Shown: positions 10,726 through 22,149, counted from the first letter of the stretch. The stretch is DNA of 64,000 nt from Turnera subulata (GCA_028386065.3 JAKUCV010002460.1:114709-178708), one strand, 5' to 3'. Notes: generated by a model not told the origin, from the sequence alone. Made by a program: numbers and translations.

Positions 10726-12263
10726 ATGGCCTCTTGTTCTGTTATGCCATCTTCTTCCATCTTGGATTCCTCGGGGCTCCCTTGTGACCGATCATCGATG
10801 GTGATGGATTTTAGTTGTATTGACATTCTTTCACGGGGTAAATCTCAAGGTCAGAAGCATTTTCCTGGGAAGAAGGTAACTCGTGAGGTAATTGTTCCGA
10901 TTTCTATGCATCAAGTGTCTTCAACACCTGATTCCACTGGTGAACCGCCGGGAGTTAGGGTTTCTTTGGACTATGATCAAAAATTGGGGGAAAAGTTTGT
11001 AGTGGCTAATTCTAGGGTTTTACCCACTGATCGGCCCTGGGCTAACATTGTTCAACCTAATTCTACTCAGCCACTTCAATTTGTCCAACCAATTTTTACT
11101 GAAGGTTCCAAGGTAATCCAAATTCCACCTCATCTGCTGGCAATTGGGAGGCAGAAATATTCACTGTGTCTTATTGGCCAGTTCATGGGGACTTCTCCCA
11201 AATTAGGGCTAATTCAAGCTATAGCTATGAAGCTATGGGGGCGCAATGGGCCTGTCTCTGTAATTCCTTACTCTGATGGCCTCTATCTTCTTCAATTTGC
11301 TGATGAGGCTTCTCTGGCTCGTGCACTTCATGGAGGTCCATGGCATATTGGAGGGATCCCTCTGTTGCTTTGAAAATGGGAGATTGGTATTAAACCTGTG
11401 GATTTTAACACATCTCTTATTCCTGTGTGGGTGCAAATGAAGAATGTGCCATTTGAGTTGTTAACTACTAAAGGATTGAGTTATCTGGCAAGCGCTATTG
11501 GGAAGCCTTCACATATGACACAGGATTGTTCTAAAATGCTAGCAATGGACAAAGTTAGTGTTTGTATTAATGTGGATTTACGCTTCTTGAAGAGCTTCCA
11601 ATTGAGATTGATGGCTGCAAATATGTTATTGGTATTTCTTACTCTTGGAAACCGCAGTATTGTGACGAGTGTAACAAATGGGGACATCACCAGATAGCTT
11701 GTAAAGCTAAACTACCTTCTACTAAATGGATTCCTAAAGTGAATGTGCAAACTTCTATTGTAATTCCTGCTGATTCTTCTAGTAGTTTGATCTCCTCCTC
11801 ACTGTGCACTACTACTAGTCATTCTCAACCTACTATTCCCTCGCAAAACAAGTCTGATGCTGGTTTACTGTCAATTCCATCTGCAGGGTCTCAACCAGCT
11901 CCATCTATGACTTCTAAGGATACTTCTGTTCAAGCAGTGGATAATTTCAATAACCACACCTCAACTGCTTCAGTAATTAATGATCTTTAGTCAGTTCCAA
12001 AAACTTTATCTGCTGGATCAGTACTTAACTCGATTCAAGAAGTGGTCAATGATACCCATACTTCCTCGGATTCAAATGTAAATCTCAGTACTTCCTTGGT
12101 GCTTGTTGTGCCTAATAAACAACCATATTCTGCTCCAGTACCAGTTCCTGATGTAATTGTCCCTCCTAAAGCTAAACCTGGCCCTAAACCAAAGCGAAGC
12201 AGAGGTCGAGGAAAAACTACATCCTCCGCTGGAGTTAGTTCTCCCTCTCTAATAGTAACATGA
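10726..12263 (+). pseudogene. LINE ORF1 (DUF4283 plus CCHC zinc knuckle), broken
   Basis: This is an RNA-binding gag-like ORF1. The first frame (215 aa) carries a DUF4283-type domain, with KLWGRNGPVSVIPYSDG, LLQFADE and LHGGPWHIGG. A TGA at 11371-11373 interrupts it, after which the coding sense continues (KWEIGIKPVDF, then VPVWVQ-like text). A zinc knuckle of the CX2CX4HX4C type (CDECNKWGHHQIAC) lies at about 11655-11700 in another frame, so there is also a frameshift near 11600. A Ser/Thr/Pro-rich tail follows, with a TAG at 11988-11990, and ends in a basic KPKRSRGRGK patch. The last TGA overlaps the ORF2 start (ATGA at 12260-12263). The TGA fits decay of a CGA codon and the TAG decay of a CAG codon. 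Confidence 0.8.
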
Positions 12264-14733
12264 ATTGGCTTATTTGGAACGTCAGGGGCTTAAACGACCT
12301 ATCTAAAAGGAATGCTATACTACAACGTATTTTCTCCTTTTTTGTTGATCTTGTGTGTTTAGTGGAGACCAAGATTCAAGTTCACAATGTTTCTGACATC
12401 CGGAAACACTTGCTTCCCACTTGGAGCTTTGTAAGCAATTACTCACATGCACGTCCTGGAAGATTATGGTTATTATGGTCTGAAAGGGTAGATATCTCCA
12501 TACTGGATATTACTGCTCAAACTATACACTGTACTGTTCATAGTAGGGGAGAGCAAGCTTCTCATTATGCTACGTTTGTTTATGGGTCTAACTCAAGTAT
12601 GGAGCGTTCTTCTTCACTCTATAGTAGTATTACCAACTATGCTGCCTCTGTTGGAAACTCACCATGGTGCGTAATGGGAGATTTCAACATTATTCTCAAA
12701 GCAGAGGAATCAACTTCATCCACAGTGTATCTTAATTTTGACATTGATGATTTCATCCGATGTCTATCTTCAGCTGGGCTATTTGATCATCCATATCTTG
12801 GCTCTAAGTTCACCTGGTCTAATAGGCAAGCTAACAATCCATTCTTCAGAAAGTTGGATCATTTTCTCATCAATCCAGCATGGTATTCTAGCTTTCCAAC
12901 TAGCATTGTTGAGTTCTCTCTGCCAGGTATTTCTGATCACTCGCCAATAGTGTTTACTTCCTCTTCCACTATCTTCCAAGGCCCTAAACCATTCAAATTT
13001 TGTAATCACTGGATTACACACCCTGACTTCCACTCTATTCTTGCTTCTGTCTGGTGCACACATTTTGAGGGCTATGTTATGTACAAGTTGTGGCAGAAAT
13101 TGAAACTTCTTAAAGTAGAGTTAAGGAAGTTGCATAAGAAGGAATATAGTGATCTATCTAATCGCATAACTACATTAGAAGCAAAACTTTTTACTGTACA
13201 GAAACAGTTGTTGGAAGGAGATGCTAATGAGGTTCTTCTACAAATAGAGCAATGCCTACTCTCTAACATAGCTGATCTTAAAGTTGCAGAAGAGTCTTTT
13301 TTGAGGCGAAAATCCCGCATTAAATGGCTTTCTTGTGGAGATTCAAATACTAGGTTTTTTCATAATGTGGTACGAGCCAGGAAGGTGAAAAATACTATAA
13401 GACAGATCTATTCTTCTTCTGGAGAGCTACTCACTAACCCTCGACAGATTGAAGAGTCAATTGTCAAATTTTATGATGAGTTTCTGGGTCAAGCCAATTC
13501 TGAGGTCTCTGGCGGGACTGTTTCTTACTTCAAGTCTCTACTCCAGCGATTTGTTTCCAGGGAGCATTGCTCCATGCTTATTGCACCTGTTACTAATGAA
13601 GAGATAAAATGCTCAATGTTTTCTCTTGGTAAAAACAAATCTCCTGGCCCTGATGGGTTTAATGCGGAGTTCTTTGTTGCAGCTTGGCAAACTGTTGGGG
13701 ATGATGTTATCCAAGCTGTGCAAGAATTCTTTAATTCTGGAAAGTTGCTAAAAGGTATTAATTCAACTATACTAACTCTGGTTCTCAAAAAACTATACTA
13801 AGTCTAATTCCAAAAGTATAGAATGCTCAAAGAGTGTCTGACTACAGACCAATAGCTTGCTGTTCTACAATATACAAGTGCATCTCTAGGATTCTTGCGA
13901 AGAGATTACAGAGATGCTTACCTGATCTCATTAGTGCCAATCAAACAACATTCATCCCTGGCAGAAGGATAGGTGATAATATTCTGCTTGCGCACGAAAT
14001 TGTTCATAATTATCACAGAGCTGGAATATCTAGTAGATGTACCCTCAAAATTGACCTCATGAAAGTGTTTGAATCAGTGGATTGGAGGTTTCTTCTTCAT
14101 GTTCTTGAGGCTATGGGATTCCCTGAAAAATTCATCAACTGGCTTCATGCATGTTTTTCAACTGCAAGATTCTCCATCAGCATCAATGGATCGCTTTGTG
14201 GCTATTTTAAGGGAGGGAAAGGGATGCGCCAAGGCAACCCCCTCTCTCCCTATCTGTTTGTTATCTCTATGGAGATTCTATCATGCTTGTTAAATAAAGC
14301 TGCAGCAGATAAAACTCTTCCTTATCATCCTCGCTGCTTGAAGATTGGTCTTTCACATCTGTGCTTTGCAGATGACTTGATGATATTCACTGATGGGAGC
14401 CTAACTTCTACAGTCACTGTCACAAACTTACTAGATCAGTTTTATACTCTATCTGGTCTAAAATTTAATCCTTCAAAGTGTGCTGTGTTCCTGGCAGGAG
14501 TTTCAGAAAACCATAGAGAGCAATTTCTACAGTTAAGCAAATTCCAGCTAGGAACTCTTCCTGTTCGTTATCATGGAGTTCCATTAGTCTCTGGCAAGCT
14601 CTCCTTTCAAGCTTGTAAACCTTTATTGGAGAAGTTCCTGGCTCGTATTCATCATTGGAGTGCTCATCTGCTTTCTTTTGCTGGGCGAATGCAACTGGTT
14701 AGTTCTGTTCTGTTCAGTGTTCAAAATTACTAG
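12260..14733 (+). pseudogene. LINE ORF2: APE endonuclease plus reverse transcriptase, broken
   Basis: ORF2 starts with MNWLIWNVRG and keeps 513 residues open. Endonuclease motifs are WNVRG, VETK, GDFN (CVMGDFNII) and SDHSP, all intact. At 13770-13800 a local duplication of a TIL-L-L-K segment shifts the frame, and a TAG at 13819-13821 interrupts the restored frame. The RT continues at 13834-14733: SDYRPIACC, LKIDLMKVFESVDW (the catalytic Asp of this motif is present, but the following Asp is Glu), GMRQGNPLSP (Asp to Asn) and CFADDLMIF (intact). A second frameshift near 14700 moves the remaining ~140 residues into the frame that ends at 15148. It once encoded target-primed reverse transcription but is now inactive. 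Confidence 0.88.
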
Positions 14734-15148
14734 GCTAACTTGTTCACACTGCCTTCTTGTCTCCTTAAGGAAATTGAAAGATTGTGTGCTGCTTTTTTTA
14801 TGGTCTGCTACCTCAACATCTGCTCGTAAAGCAAAAGTTGCATGGTCAGATCTTACCCTTCCAAAGCAAGAAGGAGGTTTGGGTATCAAATCACTCAAAA
14901 TATGGAATGCGGCTTGTATTGCTAGGAACATCTGGAATCTTCTTCTTAAAGCCGGCTCTCTTTGGGTGGCATGGATCTATACTTATTACTTGAAGCAGCA
15001 GAGTCTATGGAGTTTAGAAATACCCTCTGACTGCTCCTGGAGCTTCAGAAAAATTCTAAAGCTTCGCAGTCAATTCTCCAATCAATTCACACATATAGTT
15101 GGAGATGGCACTACTATATTTTTCTGGTGGGATTCATGGGCTACCTAA

Positions 15149-16024
15149 ACTAAGGTTTGGAGAACATTTGTTGTTTTTACTATACTACAAACTAAAAATA
15201 TTGTAAACTCGCATCTTTTTTTTTGTCAATAAAAAAAGTAATCGGTCACTAATATAGTTCACATTTTGAAATTAATGAGTGACAGCATTGAGTACGTCTA
15301 CGTCCTGACAATATGACACTCATGCCATGAAGTGCAACATTCATGCTAGTAACACAAGCTTTTAAATTTAAATACGAACCTCGTAATATATTGTTTTCAA
15401 AATTCTAACTCTCGAATGCATAAGATTATGCTCTACTTTGTATAATCTTTTATATAAATTCGGGTTAATTACTTTTTGACAACTTAAACTTTTGGTCAAG
15501 TAGATTTAACTACATGAATTAAAAAAACGGGGATAGAGGAACCTCGAACTTTGTTTTTGTAAGATTTTAATCACCTGAACTAAAAAACCAGGATATAGGT
15601 ACCTTGAATTTTGTTTGGGTAAGATTTAGTCCTCTCCTTCCAGTATTTAACCCCCTCCATCTAATGTTGTGAATGCGAGTAATGGGAATAAAGTTTTAAA
15701 AAAGAAAATAAAATTAAATTATATAGAGTCATTGATTGGGCCTAAACTAAGATTTTTGCATCGAGCACCGAAGTTGGTTTAATGCCTATCCTAGTAGACA
15801 TACCCATTTCATCCTTGGGGATTCCACTAACATGCAAACTTACACATAAACAAACAATCAAATAAATAATGCAAAAGTGCAAACCCAGTACTCATAATAG
15901 AGTGGATGCAAAACAAACAAACAAACAAGTGCATCAAAATAAATGGGTTTTCATACCCTACATTAGCGAATACTGAATCCATTTTAGCATTTTTCGGGTC
16001 AAAACGGGGTGCCGAAGAATGATC
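15149..16024. repeat. No gene; internal duplicate near 15480-15630
   Basis: I see no gene. At 15490-15550 and 15555-15625 there are two related copies of a segment: GAACTAAAAAACC-like text, then GGATA, then A/GGTACCTTGAA-TTTTGTTT, then GTAAGATTT. This looks like the tandem end structure of a non-autonomous DNA transposon. A further part of 15710-16000 is AT-rich with (CAAA)n-like text near 15911-15930. Confidence 0.45.
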
Positions 16025-16235
16025 CGGGAAAATTCTGGCATTAAGACGGCATAGAACGAAGAGAATGCAAGAGAGAATTCCAGCATTACGACGACATAGA
16101 ACGGCGAAAATACCGAGTAACGACCTGGCATTACGATGGCCTATAACAGCGATAATGCAAGAGATAATTCCGGCATTATGACGGCTTAGCGTTGATGATT
16201 TGCTAAAATGATTTCGGCATTATAATGACGATGGA
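16025..16235. repeat. Degenerate tandem repeat, about 60-70-bp unit
   Basis: A unit containing T(C/T)(C/T)GGCATTA(A/C/T)GACGGC, then ATAGAACG, then GATAATGCAAGAGA is repeated about three to four times, with the motif GCATTA-GACG near 16038, 16082, 16130 and 16172. The copies are diverged. It precedes a TATA-like motif (CTATAAATAGGGG near 16366) on the plus strand and may be part of an LTR or a promoter-like repeat array. Confidence 0.55.
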
Positions 16236-16365
16236 AACCCAAAAGTGAATTTAAAAGAAGAGAGAGACTCGACTCTAACTCGCAAAAGGATGCTTAGGAA
16301 GACGACGACTTCACGCCCAACTTCTGACTTAGAGGGGGACAAGGGACGCAGAAGAGGGTGAAACA

Positions 16366-16378
16366 CTATAAATAGGGG
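16366..16378 (+). promoter_or_regulatory. TATA box candidate in repeat DNA
   Basis: The plus strand reads CTATAAATAGGGG. No plus-strand ORF follows, so if it is a promoter it is probably one in an LTR. Downstream (16400-16800) is GC-rich repeat text with recurring GGCCTG and CCTAGG words and no coding frame. Confidence 0.3.
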
Positions 16379-17086
16379 TCCACTCCCTTCATTTTTCCTC
16401 ACCTTAGGAGTCGCGCTCCTTAGTGCATATATGTAATTAGGACTTGGCTTGAAGACCTAGGCGATGGCCTGCGACCGAAGACATGGCCTGAAACCATAAG
16501 ATGCTGGTTTCGCGAATGGGCTCGGCGGGACCTCGAAAATTACTTAAAAAACTGGTAAATACGTCTCGACGTCTGGGATGTCCTCCTAAAATTTCGTAAA
16601 ATTCCGATGAATACACGATTTTTTTACGGTTTTTGGAAGGTCTACGAGGCGTGACCCGAAGCGAAGGCCTGAAGTCCAGCTAGGAGGCCTGGTCGGCCTA
16701 GCTAGGTCGCAGGCACTTCCGGCCCTCTTCATGACCCGAAATTCGATGTACATCCTCCTTTGATCTAGGCAGCTTCATTCGTGACCCCGGATGACTTCAT
16801 TTATGTCCCGAATGTCTTCATTTTGAGCTCGGATTGCTTTGTCTGCGATGGGGACATTCCCGGGTTGAAAATATGAAAATTTGGCCAAGTCCCCAAAAAA
16901 TTCCAAGAAAATTCCGGAAAGTCCCGGAATGTCTTTAGCACGATGGATTGACAGATAAGTGGTCCCCATGACCCTCAGAAAGTATATTTTGAATTTTTTA
17001 GACTCTAAAATATGGTAGAGTTTAGATGCAACACAGGATGATAACACAAAAACAGGCGGGCAAAATTTGGATACTAACAGAGACAC

Positions 17087-17741
17087 CTTTCACTTGCTTC
17101 CTCCTTTACAAATTGAGCCATCGAATGCATATGTTGCTCAATCAAATCCTTAACTTGATTCCAATAACGCACTCCGACCTCCCTCAAGATACTTTACTTC
17201 TATAGTGGAGGGAAGACGGGTAGCCACGGTCGATTCTGAACCCCACTCTTCCTCATTTCGATGAGGGTGCATGGGTTTTTTTTCCCAACTATTTGTATAT
17301 ATGTTGCCTCAGCAGTACCCCCTAATAGAAGAGAGGGTCGTAAATTATGCAGACCTGCTAGTATTTCTTGCATAAATTGCATAACCTTTGCCCATGTTAC
17401 TTTTTTAATACTCTGCTGATTAACAGTATTGGAGTTACTTGGAGTATTTCTAATTCCAATGTTGAAGGTGGGATTCAAGAATGAACTTGACACAGGTATT
17501 GTACTAGTGGTACTCCGAATATTCTCGGCTCCACTGATATGGCGGGATCTAAGATTGTATTGGACGTAGGTCCTATACTAGTGTTACTCGAAATATTTCT
17601 AGCCCCACCGTTTACGATGGGATTTAAGATTGTGTTGGCAGAAGTACCTCCACTGACCGGGGGTCCTCAGCTGGCTAGAAGTCCTCCGGTGTCTGGAGTT
17701 CTATTGGTTCCAAATGGGGTGGGATCCATGATGAGACTCAT
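17087..17741 (-). pseudogene. gag-like region of a minus-strand Ty3-gypsy element
   Basis: The frame opens at an ATG at 17739-17741 (MSLIMDPTPFG) and is interrupted by stops and a frameshift. It continues as a 97-residue frame (17200-17493), then as helix-rich text (REVGVRYWNQVKDLIEQ) to about 17090. The N-terminal part has three diverged repeats of about 23 residues around an N-ILDP / NTILNP / SSFLNP core followed by N or G-rich text, visible in the DNA at about 17440-17690. Its position just inside an LTR and a primer-binding site makes gag the natural reading. I did not find protease or RT downstream, so the element is badly truncated or non-autonomous. Confidence 0.5.
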
Positions 17742-17772
17742 TTAGGAAGAGAAGCTATGGCTTCTTTATCAG

Positions 17773-17791
17773 TTTCCCACAAACGATGCCA
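17773..17791 (-). other. Degenerate tRNA-Asp-type primer-binding site
   Basis: On the minus strand this reads TGGCATCGTTTGTGGGAAA. It resembles the TGGCGCCGTTG-GGGGA primer-binding site used by Athila/Tat-type plant gypsy elements, with CpG positions changed. It follows the LTR end (CA at 17793-17794) by a couple of bases. Confidence 0.5.
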
Positions 17792-17792
17792 A

Positions 17793-18230
17793 TGATAAAT
17801 ACCAGATTTATCTACATATGGATGATAACTATTAGCAAGTATTTGTTGCTTGATGGACCTGCAAAAATAGCAAAGAATAGGACTCAGGAAAGTCCAGGGT
17901 AAGTGACCCCAGATGATCCTCCGATGCCTAAGTTAAAGAGAAGGTTTTCTCTATGAAGAGGAAAGGCAAGAGAGAGAGAGAAAATTTAAAGAAATGAGCA
18001 GTGTACCTCTCAAACTAGCACAGGGGGTCTATTTATAAGGGAATTCAGTTTCTTGGTTTTCCCAGCTGGACCTAGGCTTGAGATTTTATCCTGAACCTAG
18101 GCCTAAACTTGTCATTGGGTTGTAGGTGAAAATCTATATCTTATTAAATATAATGTACCGAATTCCTAAACCAAACAAAAACAGTAACAATCTATTACTA
18201 ATAGTTGTCATAGTTAGAAATACCAAAGCA
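17793..18230 (-). mobile_element. Ty3-gypsy 5' LTR on the minus strand
   Basis: Reading the minus strand from 18230, the LTR starts TGCTTTGG and ends ATCA at 17793. It carries a TATA box (18030-18037) and a U5-like segment containing GGCATCGGAGGATCATCTGGGG, followed by the primer-binding site and gag-like text. The start at 18230 coincides exactly with the first LINE-derived base at 18231, so this boundary is an inference from the junction. No second LTR was found to the left. Confidence 0.5.
18030..18037 (-). promoter_or_regulatory. LTR TATA box
   Basis: The minus strand reads CCTTATAAATAGACCCCC here. It lies inside the inferred LTR, about 290 bases before the gag-like ATG. Confidence 0.5.
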
Positions 18231-20700
18231 GCTTTCTTCCCGGGCGGCTGATCACGGATAACATCATCATCGCCTAGGATGTCATCCACTTTATGAAGCA
18301 GAAAAAGGGTGACTCTGGGATTATGGCTATTAAGATTGACCTAGAGAAGGCATATGACTGCCTCCGGTGGAGCTTTATCAAGGATAGTTTAGAAGCAGTG
18401 GGCTTAGGTTCGAAATTGGTAGAGATCATTATGAGGTGTGTCATAACCTCATCGTTACAAGTCAACAGGAATGGGGACGTAACCGAATCATTCTCTCCGT
18501 CAAGAGGCATTAGACAGGGTGACCCGATCTCTCCATACTTTTTTGTTCTATGTATGGAAAGACTTGGTCACCTCATTCAGCAAGCTATCTCGCACAAAGA
18601 ATGGAAACCAGTGACGGTTTCTAGAGGAGGTCCCAAAATATCTTACTTATTTTTCGCTGACGACTTACTATTATTTTTTGCTGCTGATGATAGTCAGGTA
18701 CAGATTATTCAGAGGTGTCTAAACATCTTTTGCAGTCTTCCTGGGCAAAAGATTAGTGGGGAGAAATCCAAGATTTGTTTTTACAAGAATGTTCCAGACG
18801 CTGCGGCAGTGGAGTTGAGTAATTCTTTTGGGTTCACAAGGACTACAGATCTAGGAAAGCATCTAGGTGTACCTCTTATTCAGTCAAGGGTGACTGGGGT
18901 GACATATTCGCATATTTTAGAAAAGGCCCAAAGTAGACTTAACGATTGGAAGGCAAAACATCTCATATTGGCAGTCAGAATTACCCTTACTAAATCGGTA
19001 ATTTCTGCGCTTCTGGTGTACACCATGCAAACGGTGTGGCTGCCGTGTCATATTTGTGACAAACTAGATGCTATTTGTAGAGGCTTCATTTGGGGCTCTA
19101 TAGGACAAGAGAGGAAAATTCACCTTGTAGGCTGAGATCAAATCTGCGAGCCTTTGGAGTGTGGGGGGCTTGGTCTCCATAATATGCGGTCTTACAATGA
19201 TGCATGCCTCATGAAAATTATCTGGAAAATGCTCACAGCACCGGATATTCTTTGGGTCAAGATACTCCGTCATAATATCTTAAATCAGGAGTCCTTTCAG
19301 GCCACATTTGGCGGAAGACGGCTGGCTCTGCTTTATGGAGGACACTTTGCACCATCTGGCCATCTTTCCACAATTTTATTGAATGTGAGGTGAAAGATGG
19401 GCATTCGCTGAATTTTTGGGAGGACCTTTGGTTAGGTGAGGATCAGACCATCGATGATGAGGCTGTCGAATCCTTTCCTGCTGCGATCAGGAATTGTAGT
19501 GTTTTCCAACTAGTAACAGAGGAGGGTGCATAGGACTGGGATAGAATCATCCCTTTTGCGTCGAGAGCCTCTTTGGAGCAATTAGCCCTGGTTGGCCCCA
19601 GAAGGGATTAATGGTCCAGATGAAGTTAGATGGCTTGTGGATTCAAGGGGTTCTTTCTCTGTCAAATCGGCATACACAGCCTTAGAGAAAGGCACTTGGC
19701 ATGATAGTGATAAAGTATAGTGGTTGGTGTGGAAATGGCTGGGGCCAAAAAGAGTGTGCTCCTTCTTGTGGCTTCTTGCCCACGACAGACTCCTCTCAAA
19801 TGAAGTCCGATTCAAAAACGCACTTGATGGCGAACCCGTGGTGTCCTAAATCTGGCAGTGCAGTTGAGTCCGCCTTGCATATTGTGCGAGATTGCATTTT
19901 CGCCAAGGATACTTGGCTGGCAGTTCGAGTTCCAGAGACGCTGATGGGTTGCTTTGAGGATGGTGTTATCCCTTGGCTGGTGGCTAATCTGGAATGGGGT
20001 GATAAGTAATGGAGTTCTAAGTTTTCAGTCACCTGCTGGTTACTTTGGAAGTGGCGTAACCAGGCTGTATTCGATCCTTGGTTTCAATACCCCTCGAGCC
20101 CTGCAGTAGTTGTGAAACATATGGCCTTGAGTTATTGGAGGGCGTGGCAAAGTGGCAGAGTAGGGAAGTCTCGTCAGAGGACGGTGCCAATCGATGAGCA
20201 CAGTTGGACTCCCCCGGGGCAGAATGATCTTAAGTTAAATATTGCCATACATGTTAATCTGAGTTTTGGTCTTGTTTTTGCTGGTGGAGCCCTAAGGGAT
20301 TATTTGGGGATTGGAAAGGAGGATTACAAGCCTACCTTGGCCATTGTAGTCAAGCTAAAACTCACAGGGTGGCTTTGTTGTATGCCTTTCAGCTATTGCA
20401 GAGGAATGGTGCTTCTGGGGTGATCGTGGAGCTTTCCTCAAAGGAGACGGTGGAGTGGTTGAATGAAGAACTCCACTAGGAAGTTGACCTGGACAACACA
20501 TGGAAGGATTTGCTGGATTTTATACAGATTCATTCTCATTTTTTTTTTTGACTTCATACAAGAAGAGGCTAACGTTGTAGCTATATGTCTAGCTAGGTTG
20601 GACACTAACAACATTCCTATATTTTGTTTTTGAACTCTCCCATGGTTGTAAGTAGTCAGCTGCTAACCAAGGATAGGAGAGCACAAGAGCCATGCTCCTT
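18231..20700 (+). pseudogene. LINE-3 (plus): RT, zf-RVT and RNase H remnants
   Basis: This 5'-truncated plus-strand LINE starts inside the RT (FLPGRLITDNIIIA near 18233). A TAG at 18275-18277 stands where a Gln is expected. The RT frame at 18293-19135 keeps KIDLEKAYDCLRW, GIRQGDPISPYFF and FFADDLLLFF, all with catalytic residues. A TGA at 19133-19135 sits where Trp is expected, and the text then continues (ECGGLGLHNM). Several frameshifts follow through the linker. A broken zf-RVT region lies at 19690-20040, and an RNase H-like tail at about 20215-20620 ends EEANVVAICLARLDTNN. The RNase H domain places it in a different LINE lineage from the copies at 8537-15148. It is adjacent to a minus-strand LTR at its 5' end. 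Confidence 0.85.
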
Positions 20701-21050
20701 CTGTTGTTTTGTATTTTGATTTTGCATACATAATACATATGATCCGGTATCAGACCGAAAAGAAATATAAAAAAACTTTCATTGTCTTGGAGAAAAACTT
20801 TTAAGCAAACAAAATGAGAGGATAACCGGAGATTAAAAAAAAAAAACAGCAACAATATAAATGTTCATCTCATTACTAAATGTGGCTCAACTAATTTGGA
20901 AGAAAGCATTATCCTTTTGCTGATGGACTCTTAAAATATAATTAATGAGGGCATTAAACACAGAAAATGATCCGTGAACCCCACGAATCATAACCGTCCA
21001 TCTTACCCCATAACAACAGCGAGCAAGGAAGTCCTTTGCATGCCATCAAT
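20701..21050. other. Intergenic; ASR upstream region
   Basis: No gene is seen here. It holds LINE 3' remnants, then about 170 bases upstream of the ASR TATA box. An RY-like TGCATG word lies at about 21038-21043 and an AACCGTCCA MYB-like word near 20992. I see no clear ACGTG-core ABRE in the proximal part. Confidence 0.4.
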
Positions 21051-21058
21051 TATAAATA
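21051..21058 (+). promoter_or_regulatory. TATA box of the ASR gene
   Basis: TATAAATA lies 129 bases upstream of the ATG at 21187, predicting a leader of about 100 bases that begins near 21085. Confidence 0.7.
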
Positions 21059-21186
21059 GTCACTCCAACCATAACCAAAAAGCACACAAGGAACACAATT
21101 CAACACACATACACATCTTGTTTTGCATTCTTAGCCATTTTGTTTGTTACCATCAGTTTTTTTATCCCACAACAACATTGGCCAGT

Positions 21187-21479
21187 ATGGCTGAAGAGAA
21201 GCATCACCACGGCTTCTTCCACCACAAGAAGGAAGAAGAACAACAGCCAGTTGATGAGACAACTGTGTACTCTGCTGAGACCACACAGTATTCTGATCAA
21301 TATTCTGTTCCTGATCAGACCCCTGGAGCTTATTCGGCAACCCCTGAAGTTGATTACAAAAAGGAGGAGAAGCACCACAAGCATCTTGAGCACATGGGAG
21401 AGCTTGGGGCTGCTGCTGCTGGTGCCTATGCCTTGGTATACACATTAATACAATTATGCATTCTTTATTTTGTAAATAC

Positions 21480-21513
<34 letters not shown>

Positions 21514-21871
21514 CTTTTTTAAAAATACGTAATTGATTACTTCTTATATATACATGTACAATTTTTCTTACATTAAATACTGTGCATGAAGTATTTTTTA
21601 CCAAGAGTTGTAGTTGTACGCATGAGCTTTTTTCTAATAATGTCATATATGTTGTTGTTTGTTGTAAATAATTTTTATTTTTTTACAGCACGAGAAACAC
21701 AAGGCAGAAAAAGACCCAGAGCATGCCCACAGGCACAAAGTAGAAGAAGAGATTGCTGCTGCGGCTGCAGTTGGATCTGGGGGATTCGCATTCCATGAGC
21801 ATCATGAGAAGAAAGAAACCAAAAAAGAGGAAGAGGAAGCTCATGGAAAAAAACACCACCATCTCTTTTAA
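21187..21871 (+). CDS. ASR: ASR (abscisic stress ripening) protein
   Basis: Two exons, 21187-21435 and 21689-21871, join in phase 0 across a GT-AG intron (TTG|GTATAC ... TTTACAG|CAC) and give 143 residues. The N-terminus ([18 protein letters not shown]) is the His/Lys/Glu-rich zinc-binding start typical of ASR proteins. The ABA/WDS domain follows, with [18 protein letters not shown], the A-rich [10 protein letters not shown] at the exon joint, [17 protein letters not shown], and the conserved [14 protein letters not shown]. It ends in a Lys/Glu/His-rich tail. The single intron inside the AAGAYAL-HEKH junction is the normal family structure. ASR proteins are small, intrinsically disordered, zinc-responsive DNA-binding or chaperone proteins of nucleus and cytosol, induced by ABA, drought, salt and ripening. 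The intron contains a (TA)n run. The gene appears intact. Confidence 0.95.
21481..21513. repeat. (TA)n microsatellite in the ASR intron
   Basis: A TATA-rich stretch with an uninterrupted TA run of about 12 units, inside the only intron of the ASR gene. Confidence 0.9.
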
Positions 21872-22065
21872 CTCCCTAATAATTAAAATCAGTGAAATAT
21901 ATATTATATTATACATATTATTACCATGGTATTAAATATTAATTAAAACTATACCGCGAGTGCTACCTTTTTATTTGGGTTCTACTCCTAGCTAGCTAGC
22001 TTAAATATCCACCACCTACCCTGAATAATCGTCTGTGTGCTTATGAGTTTTTATGGTTCCTGGTT

Positions 22066-22149
22066 GATGTGTACTTATATATTTGTTTTGATCTTGTTTC
22101 GGATCACCTCCTAGCTAGGTGATGTGTACTTATATATTTGTTTTATTAT
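22066..22149. repeat. Short direct duplication downstream of ASR
   Basis: GTGATGTGTACTTATATATTTG followed by TTTT occurs at about 22065-22091 (as GATGTGTAC...) and again at about 22120-22146, about 55 bases apart. A GCTAGCTAGC run lies shortly upstream. Confidence 0.7.

Larger units (their letters stand above)
10719..15148 (+). mobile_element. LINE-2 (plus), decayed, 3'-truncated
   Basis: This plus-strand L1-type LINE starts almost directly at ORF1 (10726). It runs through the ORF1 gag-like region, the ORF2 endonuclease and the RT, and stops at about 15148, in the first residues of the zinc-binding region (WWDSWAT). No 3' UTR or A tail follows. Loss of a LINE 3' end is unusual, since LINE copies are normally truncated at the 5' end. 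The copy abuts the minus-strand LINE head to head. It has several premature stops and at least two frameshifts. Confidence 0.85.

Noticed and set aside
10719..15148. Twin priming as the cause of the head-to-head LINEs
   Set aside because: Both copies contain the RT region with clear divergence, so they are separate copies and not one inverted insertion.
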